A stretch of 64,000 nucleotides of DNA from Bacteroidales bacterium. Its GTDB lineage: Bacteria > Bacteroidota > Bacteroidia > Bacteroidales > UBA932. The notes beneath the pieces are model-generated. The model made no database searches. It saw only the letters and a program-made list of their open reading frames with translations, and was not told the DNA's origin. Shown piece after piece: positions 17,399-27,971 of the stretch (within the stretch, counting starts at the first letter, position 1; every line of letters starts with the position of its first letter). The stretch covers positions 190,007 to 254,006 of the forward strand of contig JAFRRA010000005.1 in assembly GCA_017428325.1 (NCBI GenBank). Direction: 5' to 3'. Made by a program: the position numbers and the translations under genes.

Positions 17399-18505
17399 CT
17401 ATCTTTCAGGCCAGATGGTGCCGCTTGAGAAAATTGTTACAAGAGGCCTGTCCGGCGAGTTTGTTATCAGTGTGATTATGAATACTTTATCCATTTCCGC
17501 ATCGCGCGGGTGGATCTTGGCTTTAAGGGTTCCGGTTCCGCCTGCCCTGATTCTTGAAGGGCAGCTGATGTCCATCCTCTCCCCGCCGGTTTCAACCTTG
17601 TAGATTCTCAGTTCGGATTTTCCCGGATTGCTGATTTTCACAGTCAGGTCGATCGTGCTGTAAACCCCGGTGCTTCCAAACGGAATGGAGCTCTTGTCCA
17701 GCAGAATCTGAGGGGCATTGTCTTTCTGCTCCTTGCTCAGCGATGTGTAAGGCGTAAGCACGGTTGCCTCGCTGGAGAACTCTCCGGCTTTCTTGCCGTC
17801 GCAGAGAATGGTAGCCTTGTAGTAGTTCTTGCCCCATTTCTGTTTTCCCTTGCGTGTATCTATGCTGTAGGAAATGGTTGCGCTTTCTCCCGGGCCGATA
17901 ACAGAAGGGTTAATGGAAATCTCCAGCGCAGGATCCGCATCCGCAAAGCTTACGGCCACTTTCTTCTGCGATATGTTCACCACATTTTCCTTAAGGGCCT
18001 TCTTCAGACCCTGCTCGATCTGCCCTCCGTTCTGAACCTCCGCCTTCATTCCCAGCGGCCCGAAGTGCGCCGGATAAAGTTCAGAAACAGGCTTTGCCTT
18101 GTCATAAGCGACTCCGGTAATTCTCAGAATTATAGGCTTCTGTGATGAGGATACATAAACGGTTAAGGTTTTGTCAAACGGATAGGCACCCTGGTCATTC
18201 AGATAGGTAACCTTGATGACTCCGCTTTCTCCCGGGCGGATAGGGGCCTTGTTCCACTCCGGAACTGAGCATCCGCAAGATGAAAGTATGTTGTTTATCA
18301 CAACCGGCTCCTTGCTGATATTCGTGTACTTGAACTCGCATTTCTTCTCCCCGCTGCCATACAGTATCTTTCCGAAGTTGTGCACGGTCTTGTCAAACTT
18401 CAGCGATGTGGTGTGTCCCGTTTGCGCTATCGCAGAGCCACATAAAAAAGTTAGAGCGACGATTATCGCAGACGCCTTTCCGAATATGTTCAACCCCTTT
18501 TTCAT
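17399..18505 (-). CDS. DUF1573 domain secreted protein
   Basis: A secreted protein of 368 aa with signal peptide (ASAIIVALTFLCGSAIAQ). Residues ~30-135 form a DUF1573 domain (FDKTVHNFGKI to ILSSCGCSVPEWNKAPIRPGESG), an immunoglobulin-like fold common in Bacteroidota envelopes; a second similar region (SSIPFGSTGVYSTIDLTVKISNPGKSELRIYKVETGG) occupies the C-terminus, so it may be a two-domain protein. The start at 18505 is chosen over 18517 because a perfect -7 box (minus strand TATCTTTG) covers 18515-18522. Molecular function is unknown. It heads the leftward DUF1573-meaB-exporter-(ridA) run. Confidence 0.8.
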   Translation of the reverse strand: MKKGLNIFGKASAIIVALTFLCGSAIAQTGHTTSLKFDKTVHNFGKILYGSGEKKCEFKYTNISKEPVVINNILSSCGCSVPEWNKAPIRPGESGVIKVTYLNDQGAYPFDKTLTVYVSSSQKPIILRITGVAYDKAKPVSELYPAHFGPLGMKAEVQNGGQIEQGLKKALKENVVNISQKKVAVSFADADPALEISINPSVIGPGESATISYSIDTRKGKQKWGKNYYKATILCDGKKAGEFSSEATVLTPYTSLSKEQKDNAPQILLDKSSIPFGSTGVYSTIDLTVKISNPGKSELRIYKVETGGERMDISCPSRIRAGGTGTLKAKIHPRDAEMDKVFIITLITNSPDRPLVTIFSSGTIWPER

Positions 18506-18514
18506 AATAGTGTC

Positions 18515-18522
18515 CAAAGATA
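18515..18522 (-). promoter_or_regulatory. -7 box for DUF1573 gene
   Basis: The minus strand reads TATCTTTG (TAnnTTTG). No good -33 TTTG is seen at the expected distance. It constrains the downstream start to the ATG at 18505. Confidence 0.45.
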
Positions 18523-18592
18523 CCGATTAATTGTTAAATTTGTCCGTTTACAGAAAAACAAAATACAATTTTTATATAGTTAAATCACAGTT

Positions 18593-21538
18593 ATGAAGTT
18601 ATTCACAAGACTTTCAATTGTTGCAGTTGCAATTATCGTGCTTGCGTGCGTTGCCGGCTGCAAGAAAGAGTACACCACAATCAAGGGTGATCCTACAAAC
18701 ACCAGGATCTACACTCTTGACAACGGGCTGACCGTTTACCTGACTCCTATGCACAAGGAGCCTAGAATCCAGACCTACATCGCTGTAAGAGTCGGCAGCA
18801 AGAACGACCCTTCGGAGACCACAGGCCTGTCCCACTATCTTGAGCACATTATGTTCAAGGGTACAACCAACTACGGTACAAGCAACTATGAGGCTGAAAA
18901 GCCGCTGCTGGACCAGATTACCGAGGAATTCGAGAAATACAGGACAATGACTGATCCTGAGGAGAGGAAGGCAGAGTACGCCAAGATAGACTCTCTTTCA
19001 TACGCCGCATCCGAGTATTTCATCGGCAACGAGTATGACAAGATCATGGCCCAGATGGGTGCCAGCGGAAGCAACGCTTTCACTTCATTTGACATGACCG
19101 TTTATACCGAGGACATTCCTGCCAACCAGGTTGAGGCTTGGGCAAAGATCCAGAGCGACCGTTTCAAGAATATGGTTATCCGCGGATTCCATACCGAGCT
19201 TGAGGCTGTTTACGAGGAGTGCAACCTTGGCCTCTCGGATGACAGCGGGAACGCTCTTGATACACTTTTATTCGCGATGTTTGACAAGCATCCTTACGGA
19301 GAGCAGACGACAATCGGTACCCAGGAGCACCTGAAGAACCCTTCCATCGTGAACATACAGAAGCATTTTGACAACTTCTATGTTCCTAATAACGTGGCTA
19401 TCTGCATGGCCGGCGACTTTAATCCTGATGTCGTGATCAAGACCATCAAGCAGTATTTCGGAGACTGGAAGAAGAATGATGATCTCAAGCTTCTTGAGTT
19501 TGAAGATGAAGAGCCGATTGAAAATCATATAGAAAAGACCGTTTACGGACAGCAGTCTCCGTTCTTCGGTATAGGCTGGAGATTCCCTTCTGCCTACAAA
19601 GCCGGAAGAGAAGGCCTGAACTATACTGAAGACACTCTTTACATTATCAATAACCTTCTTTCCAACCGTGGCGGCGCCGGTCTGATAGACCAGGATGTCA
19701 ACCGTCTTCAGAAGACTCTGGGAGCAGACGCTTTCAGCTATACACTTTCTGATTACATTATTTTCCTGGTTACATGCGAGCCTAGGGAAGGCCAGAGCCT
19801 GGAAGAGGCAAAGGCCATCGTGATGGAGGAAATCGAGAAGGTAAAGAGAGGCGAGTTCGACGAGAATATGCTCCAGTCTATCCTGAACAACTACCGCCGC
19901 CAGCAGATGATGGCCCAGGAGTCTTACAGGGCACTTGCTTCCTGGCAGTACAACGCCTTCATCAACCACCTTCCTTGGAATTATGTAATAGGTGGGGGAG
20001 ACCGTCTTGCCAAGATCACCAAGGAAGATGTCGTTGCCTTTGCTAACCGCCACTTCAATGACAACTATGTTCAGGTAAACAAGCTCCAGGGCCCTCAGGA
20101 AGGAGTGAAGAAGCTTGAGAAGCCGGCTATCACCGCTATCCGCACCAACAGGGACACCTCAAGCCAGTTCCTCCGCGATATGGAAGAAATGGCAAATGCA
20201 GCCGCTCCTATAGAGCCTGTATTCGTGGACTTTGCAAAGGATATGAGTGTAAGTGAGCTGTCCAACGGACTGCCTTTCTACTACAAGCACAACGACGACA
20301 ACGAGCTCTTCAACCTGAACTACTACTTCAGGAACGGAACAAATGACATTCCTGTTCTCCAGTATGCACTGTCTTATGTCCAGGCTCTTGGAACAGATAC
20401 TCTTACAGCAGACCAGATCAGGTCCAGGTTCTATAACCTGGCATGCTCTTTCAACGGAATGGCCGGAGCCAATGACCTGACAGTATCCCTGTCCGGTATC
20501 GGTTCTTCAATGGACGAGGCAGTTGCCCTTCTTGAGAACTTCCTGGCAAACGTAAAGGGAGACGAGGATCTTCTGAACATGATGAAGCAGAACTGGGTTC
20601 TGGAGAAGCTGAACGCAAAGACCAGCAAGAGGGCAAACGAGAGCGCTATACAGATGTATGCCATCTACGGTCCAAAGAACCCTATAACTTCAGACCTTCT
20701 GCCGGCCCAGATCATGGCTCTGACTTCAGACGAGCTTATCGCTGCCGTAAAGGATATGTTCGCCCACAAGCACACTGTTATTTACTACGGTCCGGTTTCA
20801 CAGGAGGAGATGGCAAAGAAACTCCCTGAGATGCATAAGGTTGCAGACAATCTCGCCGATTTCGCACCGAGCAATGTCTTCAAGGCATGGAGCAGCCAGA
20901 CCCCAGGCGTGTTCATCGCTCCTTACAAGGCAAACCAGATCAATATGTACAGGGTAACAACTTACGACGATGTGGAGTACGACCCTGCAAAGGATGCCCT
21001 TGTAAATCTCTACGACATTTACTTCGGCTCCGGAATGAGTTCAATCGTATTCCAGGATATCCGCGAGGCGAAGGGTCTTGCATACCACGCCAGCGCACGC
21101 ACCACACTTCCTGCCCGTCAGGGAGAGGTTCCGTTCTATATGGCAAGGGTTTACACCCAGAACGACAAGATGCTGGACGCCATGAACGCAATGGACGAGA
21201 TTATGACCGATATGCCGGCTAACCAGAAGTCCTTCGACGTTGCAAAGACAAACGCAGTCCAGAATCTGGCTACCCGCCGCTACAACGGAGTCAATGTCAT
21301 CCTGCATTACATTGCCTTGAAGGAAAAGGGTGTTGCCGAGGATTACGACAGGCAGGTTTACGAAAATATCTCCAAGCTTAACCTTGAGGATATCGTGGCA
21401 TACCAGAAGGAGTTCATAAAGACACGCACCTATAATACCGGAATCCTGGGCAACCCTGCAGAACTTAACATCAAGGGCATTGCTCCAAGCTACGGCAAAG
21501 TGGTAATACTCAGGACAGAAGACATTTTCGGATACTAA
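18593..21538 (+). CDS. M16 family zinc protease lipoprotein
   Basis: A large insulinase/pitrilysin-type protease of 981 aa, anchored as a lipoprotein (IIVLACVAGC, lipobox Cys about residue 23). The N-terminal M16 domain holds the inverted zinc motif HYLEH (in GLSHYLEHIMFKG) and the downstream Glu of EAVYEECN. A second, non-catalytic pair of M16 domains follows (about 500-970), giving the four-domain clamshell of this family. It probably degrades peptides in the periplasm. The -7-like TAAATTTG at 18535-18542 could drive it. Monocistronic by spacing. Confidence 0.93.
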   Translation: MKLFTRLSIVAVAIIVLACVAGCKKEYTTIKGDPTNTRIYTLDNGLTVYLTPMHKEPRIQTYIAVRVGSKNDPSETTGLSHYLEHIMFKGTTNYGTSNYEAEKPLLDQITEEFEKYRTMTDPEERKAEYAKIDSLSYAASEYFIGNEYDKIMAQMGASGSNAFTSFDMTVYTEDIPANQVEAWAKIQSDRFKNMVIRGFHTELEAVYEECNLGLSDDSGNALDTLLFAMFDKHPYGEQTTIGTQEHLKNPSIVNIQKHFDNFYVPNNVAICMAGDFNPDVVIKTIKQYFGDWKKNDDLKLLEFEDEEPIENHIEKTVYGQQSPFFGIGWRFPSAYKAGREGLNYTEDTLYIINNLLSNRGGAGLIDQDVNRLQKTLGADAFSYTLSDYIIFLVTCEPREGQSLEEAKAIVMEEIEKVKRGEFDENMLQSILNNYRRQQMMAQESYRALASWQYNAFINHLPWNYVIGGGDRLAKITKEDVVAFANRHFNDNYVQVNKLQGPQEGVKKLEKPAITAIRTNRDTSSQFLRDMEEMANAAAPIEPVFVDFAKDMSVSELSNGLPFYYKHNDDNELFNLNYYFRNGTNDIPVLQYALSYVQALGTDTLTADQIRSRFYNLACSFNGMAGANDLTVSLSGIGSSMDEAVALLENFLANVKGDEDLLNMMKQNWVLEKLNAKTSKRANESAIQMYAIYGPKNPITSDLLPAQIMALTSDELIAAVKDMFAHKHTVIYYGPVSQEEMAKKLPEMHKVADNLADFAPSNVFKAWSSQTPGVFIAPYKANQINMYRVTTYDDVEYDPAKDALVNLYDIYFGSGMSSIVFQDIREAKGLAYHASARTTLPARQGEVPFYMARVYTQNDKMLDAMNAMDEIMTDMPANQKSFDVAKTNAVQNLATRRYNGVNVILHYIALKEKGVAEDYDRQVYENISKLNLEDIVAYQKEFIKTRTYNTGILGNPAELNIKGIAPSYGKVVILRTEDIFGY

Positions 21539-21539
21539 T

Positions 21540-21570
21540 TTTGAGTATTGGTCCGGAATTTGTATCTTTG
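21540..21570 (+). promoter_or_regulatory. ferredoxin promoter (TTTG-N19-TATCTTTG)
   Basis: TTTG at 21540-21543 and TATCTTTG at 21563-21570 with a 19-nt spacer. It begins on the stop region of the M16 protease gene; predicted transcription start is near 21577. Confidence 0.8.
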
Positions 21571-21612
21571 CGTCCTTGAAAAGAACTATTAACAACTTAA
21601 TTTAATACAACT

Positions 21613-21780
21613 ATGGCTTACAAAATTACTTCAGATTGCGCTGCATGCGGAACTTGCCAGGGCGAGTGCCCTATGGGTGCTATCTCTGCAGGTGACATCT
21701 ACACCATTGACCCAGGTCTCTGCACCGAGTGCGGAACTTGCGCTAGCGCTTGCCCTATGGGCGCTATCGTTCAGGGTTAA
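21613..21780 (+). CDS. 2[4Fe-4S] ferredoxin
   Basis: A 55-aa clostridial-type ferredoxin and low-potential electron carrier, for example for pyruvate:ferredoxin oxidoreductase. Two near-identical CxxCxxCxxxCP motifs are visible, CAACGTCQGECP and CTECGTCASACP, each followed by MGAI. This gives eight cysteines for two cubane clusters, with the pseudo-twofold symmetry of a gene duplication. It is a stand-alone unit: consensus promoter 43 bp upstream of the start and an intrinsic terminator 20 bp after the stop. Confidence 0.97.
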   Translation: MAYKITSDCAACGTCQGECPMGAISAGDIYTIDPGLCTECGTCASACPMGAIVQG

Positions 21781-21800
21781 TTGTAAAAGATAACCAAAGG

Positions 21801-21833
21801 AAAGGGCCCGGTTTTGCCGGGCCCTTTTTTTAT
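21801..21833 (+). terminator. intrinsic terminator after ferredoxin
   Basis: An 11-bp perfect stem (AAAGGGCCCGG with CCGGGCCCTTT), 5-nt loop, then a run of T. It lies between the ferredoxin gene and the convergent propeller lipoprotein gene. Confidence 0.92.
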
Positions 21834-21845
21834 CCTTTTTTCCTT

Positions 21846-22988
21846 TTACTCAGCGACGAAGGCTATGTGGGCAGGAATGTCTCCCGTTGTAACCTGCCAT
21901 TTCCTGACCCCGTCTTTGCCGAAGCAATAGAGAGTGCCCGGGGTTACATAGTCTTTGGCGTCAGTTATGAAAAACTCCTTCGTCTCTGGATTTACAGCGA
22001 TTCCGTAAGGGATTTGGATTTCTTCATCCGTGCCGTCTGTAATCAGGTGGCGGCTGACGATTTCACGGTGTATCACATCGTAGATGGCGTAGCTGATTTC
22101 ATTTGAGTTCGTAAAGTTGTTCCAACGTGAGCATACCACATAAAGGGAATCACCGCTCATCGCCATATCGGATACCGGAAGGAGTTCCAGCATGTCTGTC
22201 AACTCGTCTGTGGCAGAGCTGATAACAAATGTCTGAGGAGGTATGTCGTAGCCGTCTCCCCTGGAGGAAACATATATGTTCCCGAACCTGTCCTTTTCCA
22301 TGCGGTGCAGGTTGATTTCTACGCTTATGGTCTTGATGACCTGGAAAGTGGCCAGATCAATCACGGAAACGGTATTGTCATAGTTGGGGACGCGGTAGCC
22401 GCCGGAGTTTGCCACATAAAGTTTTCCGTTTTCTACAACCATTTCTTCCGGCTGGTAGCCCACTGTGCACTCGGCCACAATCTGAAGCGAGGCTGTATCG
22501 ATCTTTGCCACATATCCCTTGCGGGAATTCGGATCCATCTCCACGGGGCCTGCGTATGAAGACACGTAGGCATAGCCCTTGTCGAAGGTTATGTAACGGC
22601 AGTTTGGTATGGATATCTGTGCGATATGCTTTGCATCCCTGCTGTCCATAACCTCCACCAGATTGGAGCAGTTGATTACGGCATAGAGTTTCTTTCCGTA
22701 AATCTGCAGGTCGTTTCCCACATCGCCGAGTTCCCTTGCCACGAACGGGTTTGCGGAGGCAAAGATGTTCTTTGCATAGATGCCGGTTGTATAGTCGAAG
22801 AAATCCAGGGTGGCCTTGTTGCTTCCCATATTGCCCTCGTTCAGGAGATAGAATCCCGTCACTTTTCCAAAAGACGCGTCAGTCACGGGAGTGTCCGTAG
22901 GGGGAACAATCTGAAGTTCCTTCCTGCAGGAAGAAATAGCTGTGGCAAGAAGCGCCAAAGCTGCCATCCATGTTCCGATTGCTTTCAT
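21846..22988 (-). CDS. DUF5074/YncE-like beta-propeller lipoprotein
   Basis: A 380-aa lipoprotein; the start at 22988 gives the signal MAALALLATAISSC with its lipobox Cys. The remainder is a repeat-built propeller: FYLLNEGNMGSNKATLDFFD, units such as KLYAVINCSNLVEVMDSR, KGYAYVSSY, KLYVANSGGY and IAVNPETKEFFITDAKDY are typical of DUF5074/YVTN proteins. In Bacteroidota these are often surface-exposed and encoded near TonB-dependent receptors, but none is adjacent here. Ligand unknown. A minus-strand TACATTTG just upstream could be its -7 box, but that would leave almost no leader. Confidence 0.8.
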   Translation of the reverse strand: MKAIGTWMAALALLATAISSCRKELQIVPPTDTPVTDASFGKVTGFYLLNEGNMGSNKATLDFFDYTTGIYAKNIFASANPFVARELGDVGNDLQIYGKKLYAVINCSNLVEVMDSRDAKHIAQISIPNCRYITFDKGYAYVSSYAGPVEMDPNSRKGYVAKIDTASLQIVAECTVGYQPEEMVVENGKLYVANSGGYRVPNYDNTVSVIDLATFQVIKTISVEINLHRMEKDRFGNIYVSSRGDGYDIPPQTFVISSATDELTDMLELLPVSDMAMSGDSLYVVCSRWNNFTNSNEISYAIYDVIHREIVSRHLITDGTDEEIQIPYGIAVNPETKEFFITDAKDYVTPGTLYCFGKDGVRKWQVTTGDIPAHIAFVAE

Positions 22989-23108
22989 ATATGTGACAAA
23001 TGTATGTATTATTCCGCTTTTTTTCGCAAATTTGTCAGTTATTTCATTTGGCACTATTGTCGTGATGAGATGAACAGAACAAGATTATAAAAACACAGAT
23101 TACCGTAT

Positions 23109-26100
23109 ATGAGTACATTATCCAATCTGCTTAAAAGCATTTTCGGTTCGAAGGAAGAGAGAGACCTCAAGGCTATCAAGCCTATTCTTGAAAAGGTGCT
23201 TGCAGAATACGACAGGGTGGATACCCTTTCAAACGACCAGCTCAGGGAAGAGACAGACAAGATCAGGAAGATAATAAGGGACAGGCTGTCTGCAGACGTG
23301 CAGCAGCGGAAGGAAGTCCGCGGAAAGCTTGAGGATGTGGACATCCCGGCAAAGGAAAAGGAGAAGCTGGCAGCCGAGGACGACAAGCTCAAGAAGAAGA
23401 TCAATGAAGAAGTGGAGGTGGTGCTCAACGAGGTGCTGCCTACGGCCTTCGCCATAATGAAGTCCACCGCAAGGAGATTCAAGGAGAACGAGACCATCAC
23501 GGTCAAGGCTACTGAATTCGACAAGGACCTTAGCGCCAGATTCGATTACGTTACCATAGATGGAGACAAGGCTGTATGGAAGAACAGCTGGGTAGCCGGA
23601 GGAAATATGCTGAAGTGGGATATGGTGCACTACGACGTGCAGCTGATCGGAGGTATTGTCCTGCATCAGGGCAAGATCGCCGAGATGGCTACAGGAGAAG
23701 GAAAGACTCTGGTTGCAACCCTTCCAGTGTTCCTGAACGCGCTTGCCGGTTTCGGTGTGCATATGGTTACCGTCAACGACTATCTGGCAAAGAGAGACTC
23801 CGAGTGGATGGGGCCTCTGTACCAGTTCCACGGTCTTTCAGTGGATTGCATAGACAAGCACGAGCCTAACTCCGAGGCCAGGAAGAAAGCCTACCTGGCT
23901 GACGTGACTTTCGGAACAAACAACGAGTTCGGTTTCGACTACCTGAGAGACAATATGGCTGTAGGTCTGGAGGACCTTGTCCAGAGGGAGCATCACTATG
24001 CGATTGTGGACGAGGTGGACTCCGTGCTCATAGACGATGCCCGTACTCCTCTGATCATTTCCGGTCCTGTGCCTAAGGGAGAAGACCAGCAGTATGAGGA
24101 ATACCGCCCATATGTGGAGAGGATATACAACGTTCAGAAACAGGAGGCTACAAGATATCTCAACGAGGCCAAGAAGCTCATTGCCCAGGGCAACGAGAAA
24201 GACGGCGGAATGGCACTGCTCAGAGCCCACAAGGCACTGCCGAAGTACAATCCTCTGATCAAATTCCTCAGCGAAACGGGAATGAAGCAGCTGCTCAACG
24301 CCACCAACAACTTCTACATGCAGAACCAGAACAAGGAGATGCATGTTGTCACCGATCCCCTTTACTTTGTGATTGACGAGCACGACAAGACAGTCGAGCT
24401 CACCGACAAGGGAAACGAGTACATCGCGTCACTTGTCAGCGACCCTAAGTTCTTCGTGCTTCCGGATGTGGGAATGGAAGTTGCGGAAATCGAGAAGAAG
24501 GATATCTCCGACCAGGACAAACTGGCTGCAAAGGAGGAACTTATAGCAGATTATGCAATCAAGGCGGAAAGGGTTCACACGGTAACCCAGCTGCTGAAAG
24601 CCTACACCCTCTTCGAAAAGGATGTGGACTACGTGATAATGGACAACAAGATCAAGATCGTTGACGAGCAGACGGGCCGAATCATGGAGGGAAGACGCTG
24701 GTCAGACGGTCTGCACCAGGCGGTAGAGGCAAAGGAGAACGTTAAGGTGGAGGCTGCCACACAGACATTTGCGACCATCACCCTGCAGAATTACTTCAGG
24801 ATGTATCACAAGCTGGCAGGTATGACCGGAACGGCATCCACGGAGGCCGGAGAGTTCTGGTCAATCTACAAGCTGGATGTCGTCACTATCCCTACCAACA
24901 AGCCTGTAATCAGAAAAGACGAGGAAGACCTCATATACAAGACCAGGAAAGACAAGTTCAACGCGGTAATAGACAGGATCACCCAGTTGCGCAAGCAGGG
25001 ACGTCCGGTACTCGTGGGTACAACTTCCGTCGAGATTTCGGAGATGCTGAGCAAATCGCTGAGCTTAAGGAAAATACCTCACAATGTGCTGAATGCTAAG
25101 CTTCACGCCAAGGAGGCGGATATCGTTGCCAACGCCGGTCAGGCAGGTTGCGTGACCATCGCCACCAATATGGCGGGACGAGGAACGGACATCAAGCTCG
25201 GCGAGGGAGTTGTAGAGGCAGGAGGTCTGGCCATCATAGGTACCGAGAGACACGACAGCCGCCGTGTGGACCGCCAGCTCAGAGGCCGTGCCGGAAGACA
25301 GGGAGACCCGGGCTCTTCAGAGTTCTATGTATCTCTGGAAGACAACCTTATGAGACTCTTCGGAGCGGACAGGATTGCCAAGATAGTAGACCGTATGGGA
25401 ATGAAGGACGGTGAGGTGCTCCAGCACAAATGGCTCTCGTCTTCAGTGGAAAGGGCCCAGAAGAAGGTGGAGGAGAACAACTTCGGAATCAGGAAGAGGC
25501 TGTTGGAGTATGACGATGTGATGAACACACAGAGAACCGTTATCTACGCCCGCAGAAACAATGCCCTCAACGGAGAGAGGATGGACGTGGACCTTCAGAA
25601 TATGATTGCTGACTTTGCCGAGGCATTGGCTTCCCGCAAGGACGATTTCGATTATGAGGGATTCAAGCTGGAGATGATCAAGCAGGTTTCCATAGACCCT
25701 GACTTTGACGAGACATTCTTCCGCAACTGCACAAAGAACCAGATGAGCGACCTCCTTGAACAGGCTATAGGAGATGTTATCGAGAGAAGGGGAGAGACCC
25801 TGGTTACCAAGACATTCCCGATTGTGGAGAGAGTCTTTGAAACTCAGGCTGCAACATACCAGAACATAGCGATTCCAATTACTGACGGTCACAAGGTCCT
25901 GAACCTGATTGTCAATATGAAGAAGGCTATGGACACCAAGGGCAAGGAAATCCAGAAGGCCCTTGTAAGAAGTGTCACCCTCATCAAGATTGACGAGCAC
26001 TGGAAGCAGCACCTCAGGGATATGGACGACCTGAAGCAGAGTGTGCAGAATGCCACCTACGAGCAGAAGGATCCGCTGGTAATCTACAAGTTCGAGGGTT

Positions 26101-26408
26101 ACAACCTGTTCAGCAGCGTGGTGGAGAACATCAGCCGTGATGTCATCTCGTTCCTGGTTAGGGCTCAGGTCAATCTCCGCGAGGACAATGACGCCCAGCT
26201 CCGCCAGGAGGCCCGCCGCAAGAAGACCGACATGAGCCGTATGAGCATGAGGCGTGATGACGGAAGCGCCGAGGCCGCAGCTGCAGCCGGAAGGGAGGCA
26301 AGGAGCAACCAGCCTGTACACGTGGAGAAGAAGGTCGGTAGGAACGACCCTTGCCCTTGCGGAAGCGGCAAGAAGTTCAAGAACTGCCACGGAAAGGATC
26401 TAGTTTAG
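23109..26408 (+). CDS. secA: preprotein translocase ATPase SecA
   Basis: SecA drives post-translational export through SecYEG. Visible: nucleotide-binding domain 1 with Walker A GEGKTLVA and the [14 protein letters not shown] Walker B region, a preprotein-crosslinking domain, nucleotide-binding domain 2 ([37 protein letters not shown]), the helical scaffold ([15 protein letters not shown]), and a C-terminal zinc finger [14 protein letters not shown] that binds SecB or the ribosome. At 1,099 aa it is longer than E. coli SecA because of insertions in the crosslinking region, which is normal for Bacteroidota. It lies 15 bp before lpd. Confidence 0.98.
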   Translation: MSTLSNLLKSIFGSKEERDLKAIKPILEKVLAEYDRVDTLSNDQLREETDKIRKIIRDRLSADVQQRKEVRGKLEDVDIPAKEKEKLAAEDDKLKKKINEEVEVVLNEVLPTAFAIMKSTARRFKENETITVKATEFDKDLSARFDYVTIDGDKAVWKNSWVAGGNMLKWDMVHYDVQLIGGIVLHQGKIAEMATGEGKTLVATLPVFLNALAGFGVHMVTVNDYLAKRDSEWMGPLYQFHGLSVDCIDKHEPNSEARKKAYLADVTFGTNNEFGFDYLRDNMAVGLEDLVQREHHYAIVDEVDSVLIDDARTPLIISGPVPKGEDQQYEEYRPYVERIYNVQKQEATRYLNEAKKLIAQGNEKDGGMALLRAHKALPKYNPLIKFLSETGMKQLLNATNNFYMQNQNKEMHVVTDPLYFVIDEHDKTVELTDKGNEYIASLVSDPKFFVLPDVGMEVAEIEKKDISDQDKLAAKEELIADYAIKAERVHTVTQLLKAYTLFEKDVDYVIMDNKIKIVDEQTGRIMEGRRWSDGLHQAVEAKENVKVEAATQTFATITLQNYFRMYHKLAGMTGTASTEAGEFWSIYKLDVVTIPTNKPVIRKDEEDLIYKTRKDKFNAVIDRITQLRKQGRPVLVGTTSVEISEMLSKSLSLRKIPHNVLNAKLHAKEADIVANAGQAGCVTIATNMAGRGTDIKLGEGVVEAGGLAIIGTERHDSRRVDRQLRGRAGRQGDPGSSEFYVSLEDNLMRLFGADRIAKIVDRMGMKDGEVLQHKWLSSSVERAQKKVEENNFGIRKRLLEYDDVMNTQRTVIYARRNNALNGERMDVDLQNMIADFAEALASRKDDFDYEGFKLEMIKQVSIDPDFDETFFRNCTKNQMSDLLEQAIGDVIERRGETLVTKTFPIVERVFETQAATYQNIAIPITDGHKVLNLIVNMKKAMDTKGKEIQKALVRSVTLIKIDEHWKQHLRDMDDLKQSVQNATYEQKDPLVIYKFEGYNLFSSVVENISRDVISFLVRAQVNLREDNDAQLRQEARRKKTDMSRMSMRRDDGSAEAAAAAGREARSNQPVHVEKKVGRNDPCPCGSGKKFKNCHGKDLV

Positions 26409-26423
26409 ACATAAATCATTGAT

Positions 26424-27869
26424 ATGCAATACGACGTAATAGTAATAGGTTCCGGTCCAGGCGGATATGTTGCCGCCGTAAGGGCCGCACAATACGGATT
26501 CAGTGTAGCGGTTGTGGAGAAGGCTGAAATCGGAGGAATCTGCCTTAACTGGGGATGCATCCCGACCAAAGCCCTACTGAAATCCGCTGAAACCTTCCAG
26601 GCTTTCAGGCATCTGGCTTCCTATGGAATATCCTTTGACGGAGACAGCATCGCCGATCCTGAGCGCACAAAGGATCTCAAGGCAGATGTAGCCAAGATCG
26701 TCGAGAGGGAAAGGGGAGTTGCTGACAAGATGAGAAAGGGCGTTGAGTTTCTGTTCAAGAAGAACAAGGTTACTGTTTTGAACGGCAAGGGCACTATCAC
26801 CGGAGAGCATTCCGTAACCGTAGACGGAGCGGAAGGCCAGACTGTCATAGAGGGCAAGTATATCATAATCGCGACAGGTGCGCATCCTAAGGCCCTGCCT
26901 TTTGCGCCTTTCGACGGCGAGAAGGTTGTCTCCTACAAGGATGCCCTCGTGCCTAAGACACTTCCGAAGTCTCTGGCTGTAATAGGTTCGGGAGCAATCG
27001 GCAGCGAGCTTGCTGACTTTTATCTTGCGATGGGCTGCGAGGTACACCTGATCGAGTTCCTGGACCGCATAGTCCCTCTGGAGGACGATGACGTTTCCGC
27101 CCAGCTCAGCCGTTCTTTCCGCAAGGAGGGCATGAAGGTTATGGTAAGCACCAAGGTGTGCGGCATAGACATAGACAGGGATTCAGCTGATCCTGAGAAT
27201 GTAACCGTTACGGTCGAAAGCAAGAAGGGTGAGGAGAAGATCAAGGTGGAGAGGGTGCTCTGCGCCGTTGGAGTAGCTCCTAACACTGATGACCTTGGCC
27301 TGGAGAACGTGGGCATATCCACAGACCGCGGCAAGATCAGCGTGAACAGTTTCTGCTATACCGGAGTTGCTGATATCTATGCGATAGGTGACGTTATCCC
27401 TACACCGGCCCTTGCACATATGGCTTCCGCAGAGGCCGTCGCTTGTGTAGACCACATCGCCGAGGATGAGGGCAAGACTGATGCAAACGGCAAGCCGGTC
27501 AAGTTCCATCCTGTCAATTATGAGCACATTCCGGGCGCAACCTATACTACCCCGCAGATCGCTTCCTGCGGAATCACGGAGCGCAAGGCAAAGGAAATGG
27601 GAATCAACTACAAGGTCGGTAAGTTCATGTTCACCGCTTCCGGAAAGGCTACGGCCGCCGGAAAGACTGACGGTTTCGTAAAGCTCATCAGCGATGCGGA
27701 TACAGACAGACTCCTTGGAGTTCACCTTATCGGAGCTGACGTTACCGAGATTATCGGAGGAATGGTCCTGGCTCTGGATCTAGGCGCCACCGCAGAACAG
27801 GTAAGGAACACGGTGTTCCCTCATCCTACGATGAGCGAAGCTATCAGGGACGCTGCTGAAGCTTTGTAA
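26424..27869 (+). CDS. lpdA: dihydrolipoyl dehydrogenase
   Basis: Lpd is the FAD-dependent E3 subunit that reoxidises dihydrolipoamide in 2-oxoacid dehydrogenases or the glycine cleavage system. Landmarks: FAD-binding GSGPGGYVAAVRAAQ, the redox disulfide GGICLNWGCIPTKALL, the NAD-binding GSGAIGSELADFY, a second FAD segment IYAIGDVIPTPALAH, and the C-terminal catalytic His/Glu pair in FPHPTMSEA. The 481-aa length is usual. No E1 or E2 gene is nearby, so which complex it serves cannot be told. It follows secA by 15 bp and precedes the tRNA-Val gene. Confidence 0.96.
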   Translation: MQYDVIVIGSGPGGYVAAVRAAQYGFSVAVVEKAEIGGICLNWGCIPTKALLKSAETFQAFRHLASYGISFDGDSIADPERTKDLKADVAKIVERERGVADKMRKGVEFLFKKNKVTVLNGKGTITGEHSVTVDGAEGQTVIEGKYIIIATGAHPKALPFAPFDGEKVVSYKDALVPKTLPKSLAVIGSGAIGSELADFYLAMGCEVHLIEFLDRIVPLEDDDVSAQLSRSFRKEGMKVMVSTKVCGIDIDRDSADPENVTVTVESKKGEEKIKVERVLCAVGVAPNTDDLGLENVGISTDRGKISVNSFCYTGVADIYAIGDVIPTPALAHMASAEAVACVDHIAEDEGKTDANGKPVKFHPVNYEHIPGATYTTPQIASCGITERKAKEMGINYKVGKFMFTASGKATAAGKTDGFVKLISDADTDRLLGVHLIGADVTEIIGGMVLALDLGATAEQVRNTVFPHPTMSEAIRDAAEAL

Positions 27870-27893
27870 AGAATCGTTATCTTTGCAATAATT

Positions 27894-27971
27894 GAGGGGT
27901 TAGCTCAGTTGGTTTAGAGCGCCTGCTTGACAGGCAGGAGGTCAGCGGTTCAAGTCCGCTACTCCTCACCA
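27894..27971 (+). tRNA. tRNA-Val(GAC), CCA encoded
   Basis: A complete cloverleaf: acceptor GAGGGGT with ACTCCTC, D-arm GCTC/GAGC, anticodon stem CCTGC/GCAGG with loop TTGACAG (anticodon GAC, valine), T-arm AGCGG-TTCAAGT-CCGCT, discriminator A and a genome-encoded CCA. A -7-like TATCTTTG lies at 27878-27885, 9 bp upstream. The last 13 nt overlap the convergent 5'-nucleotidase gene. Confidence 0.95.
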
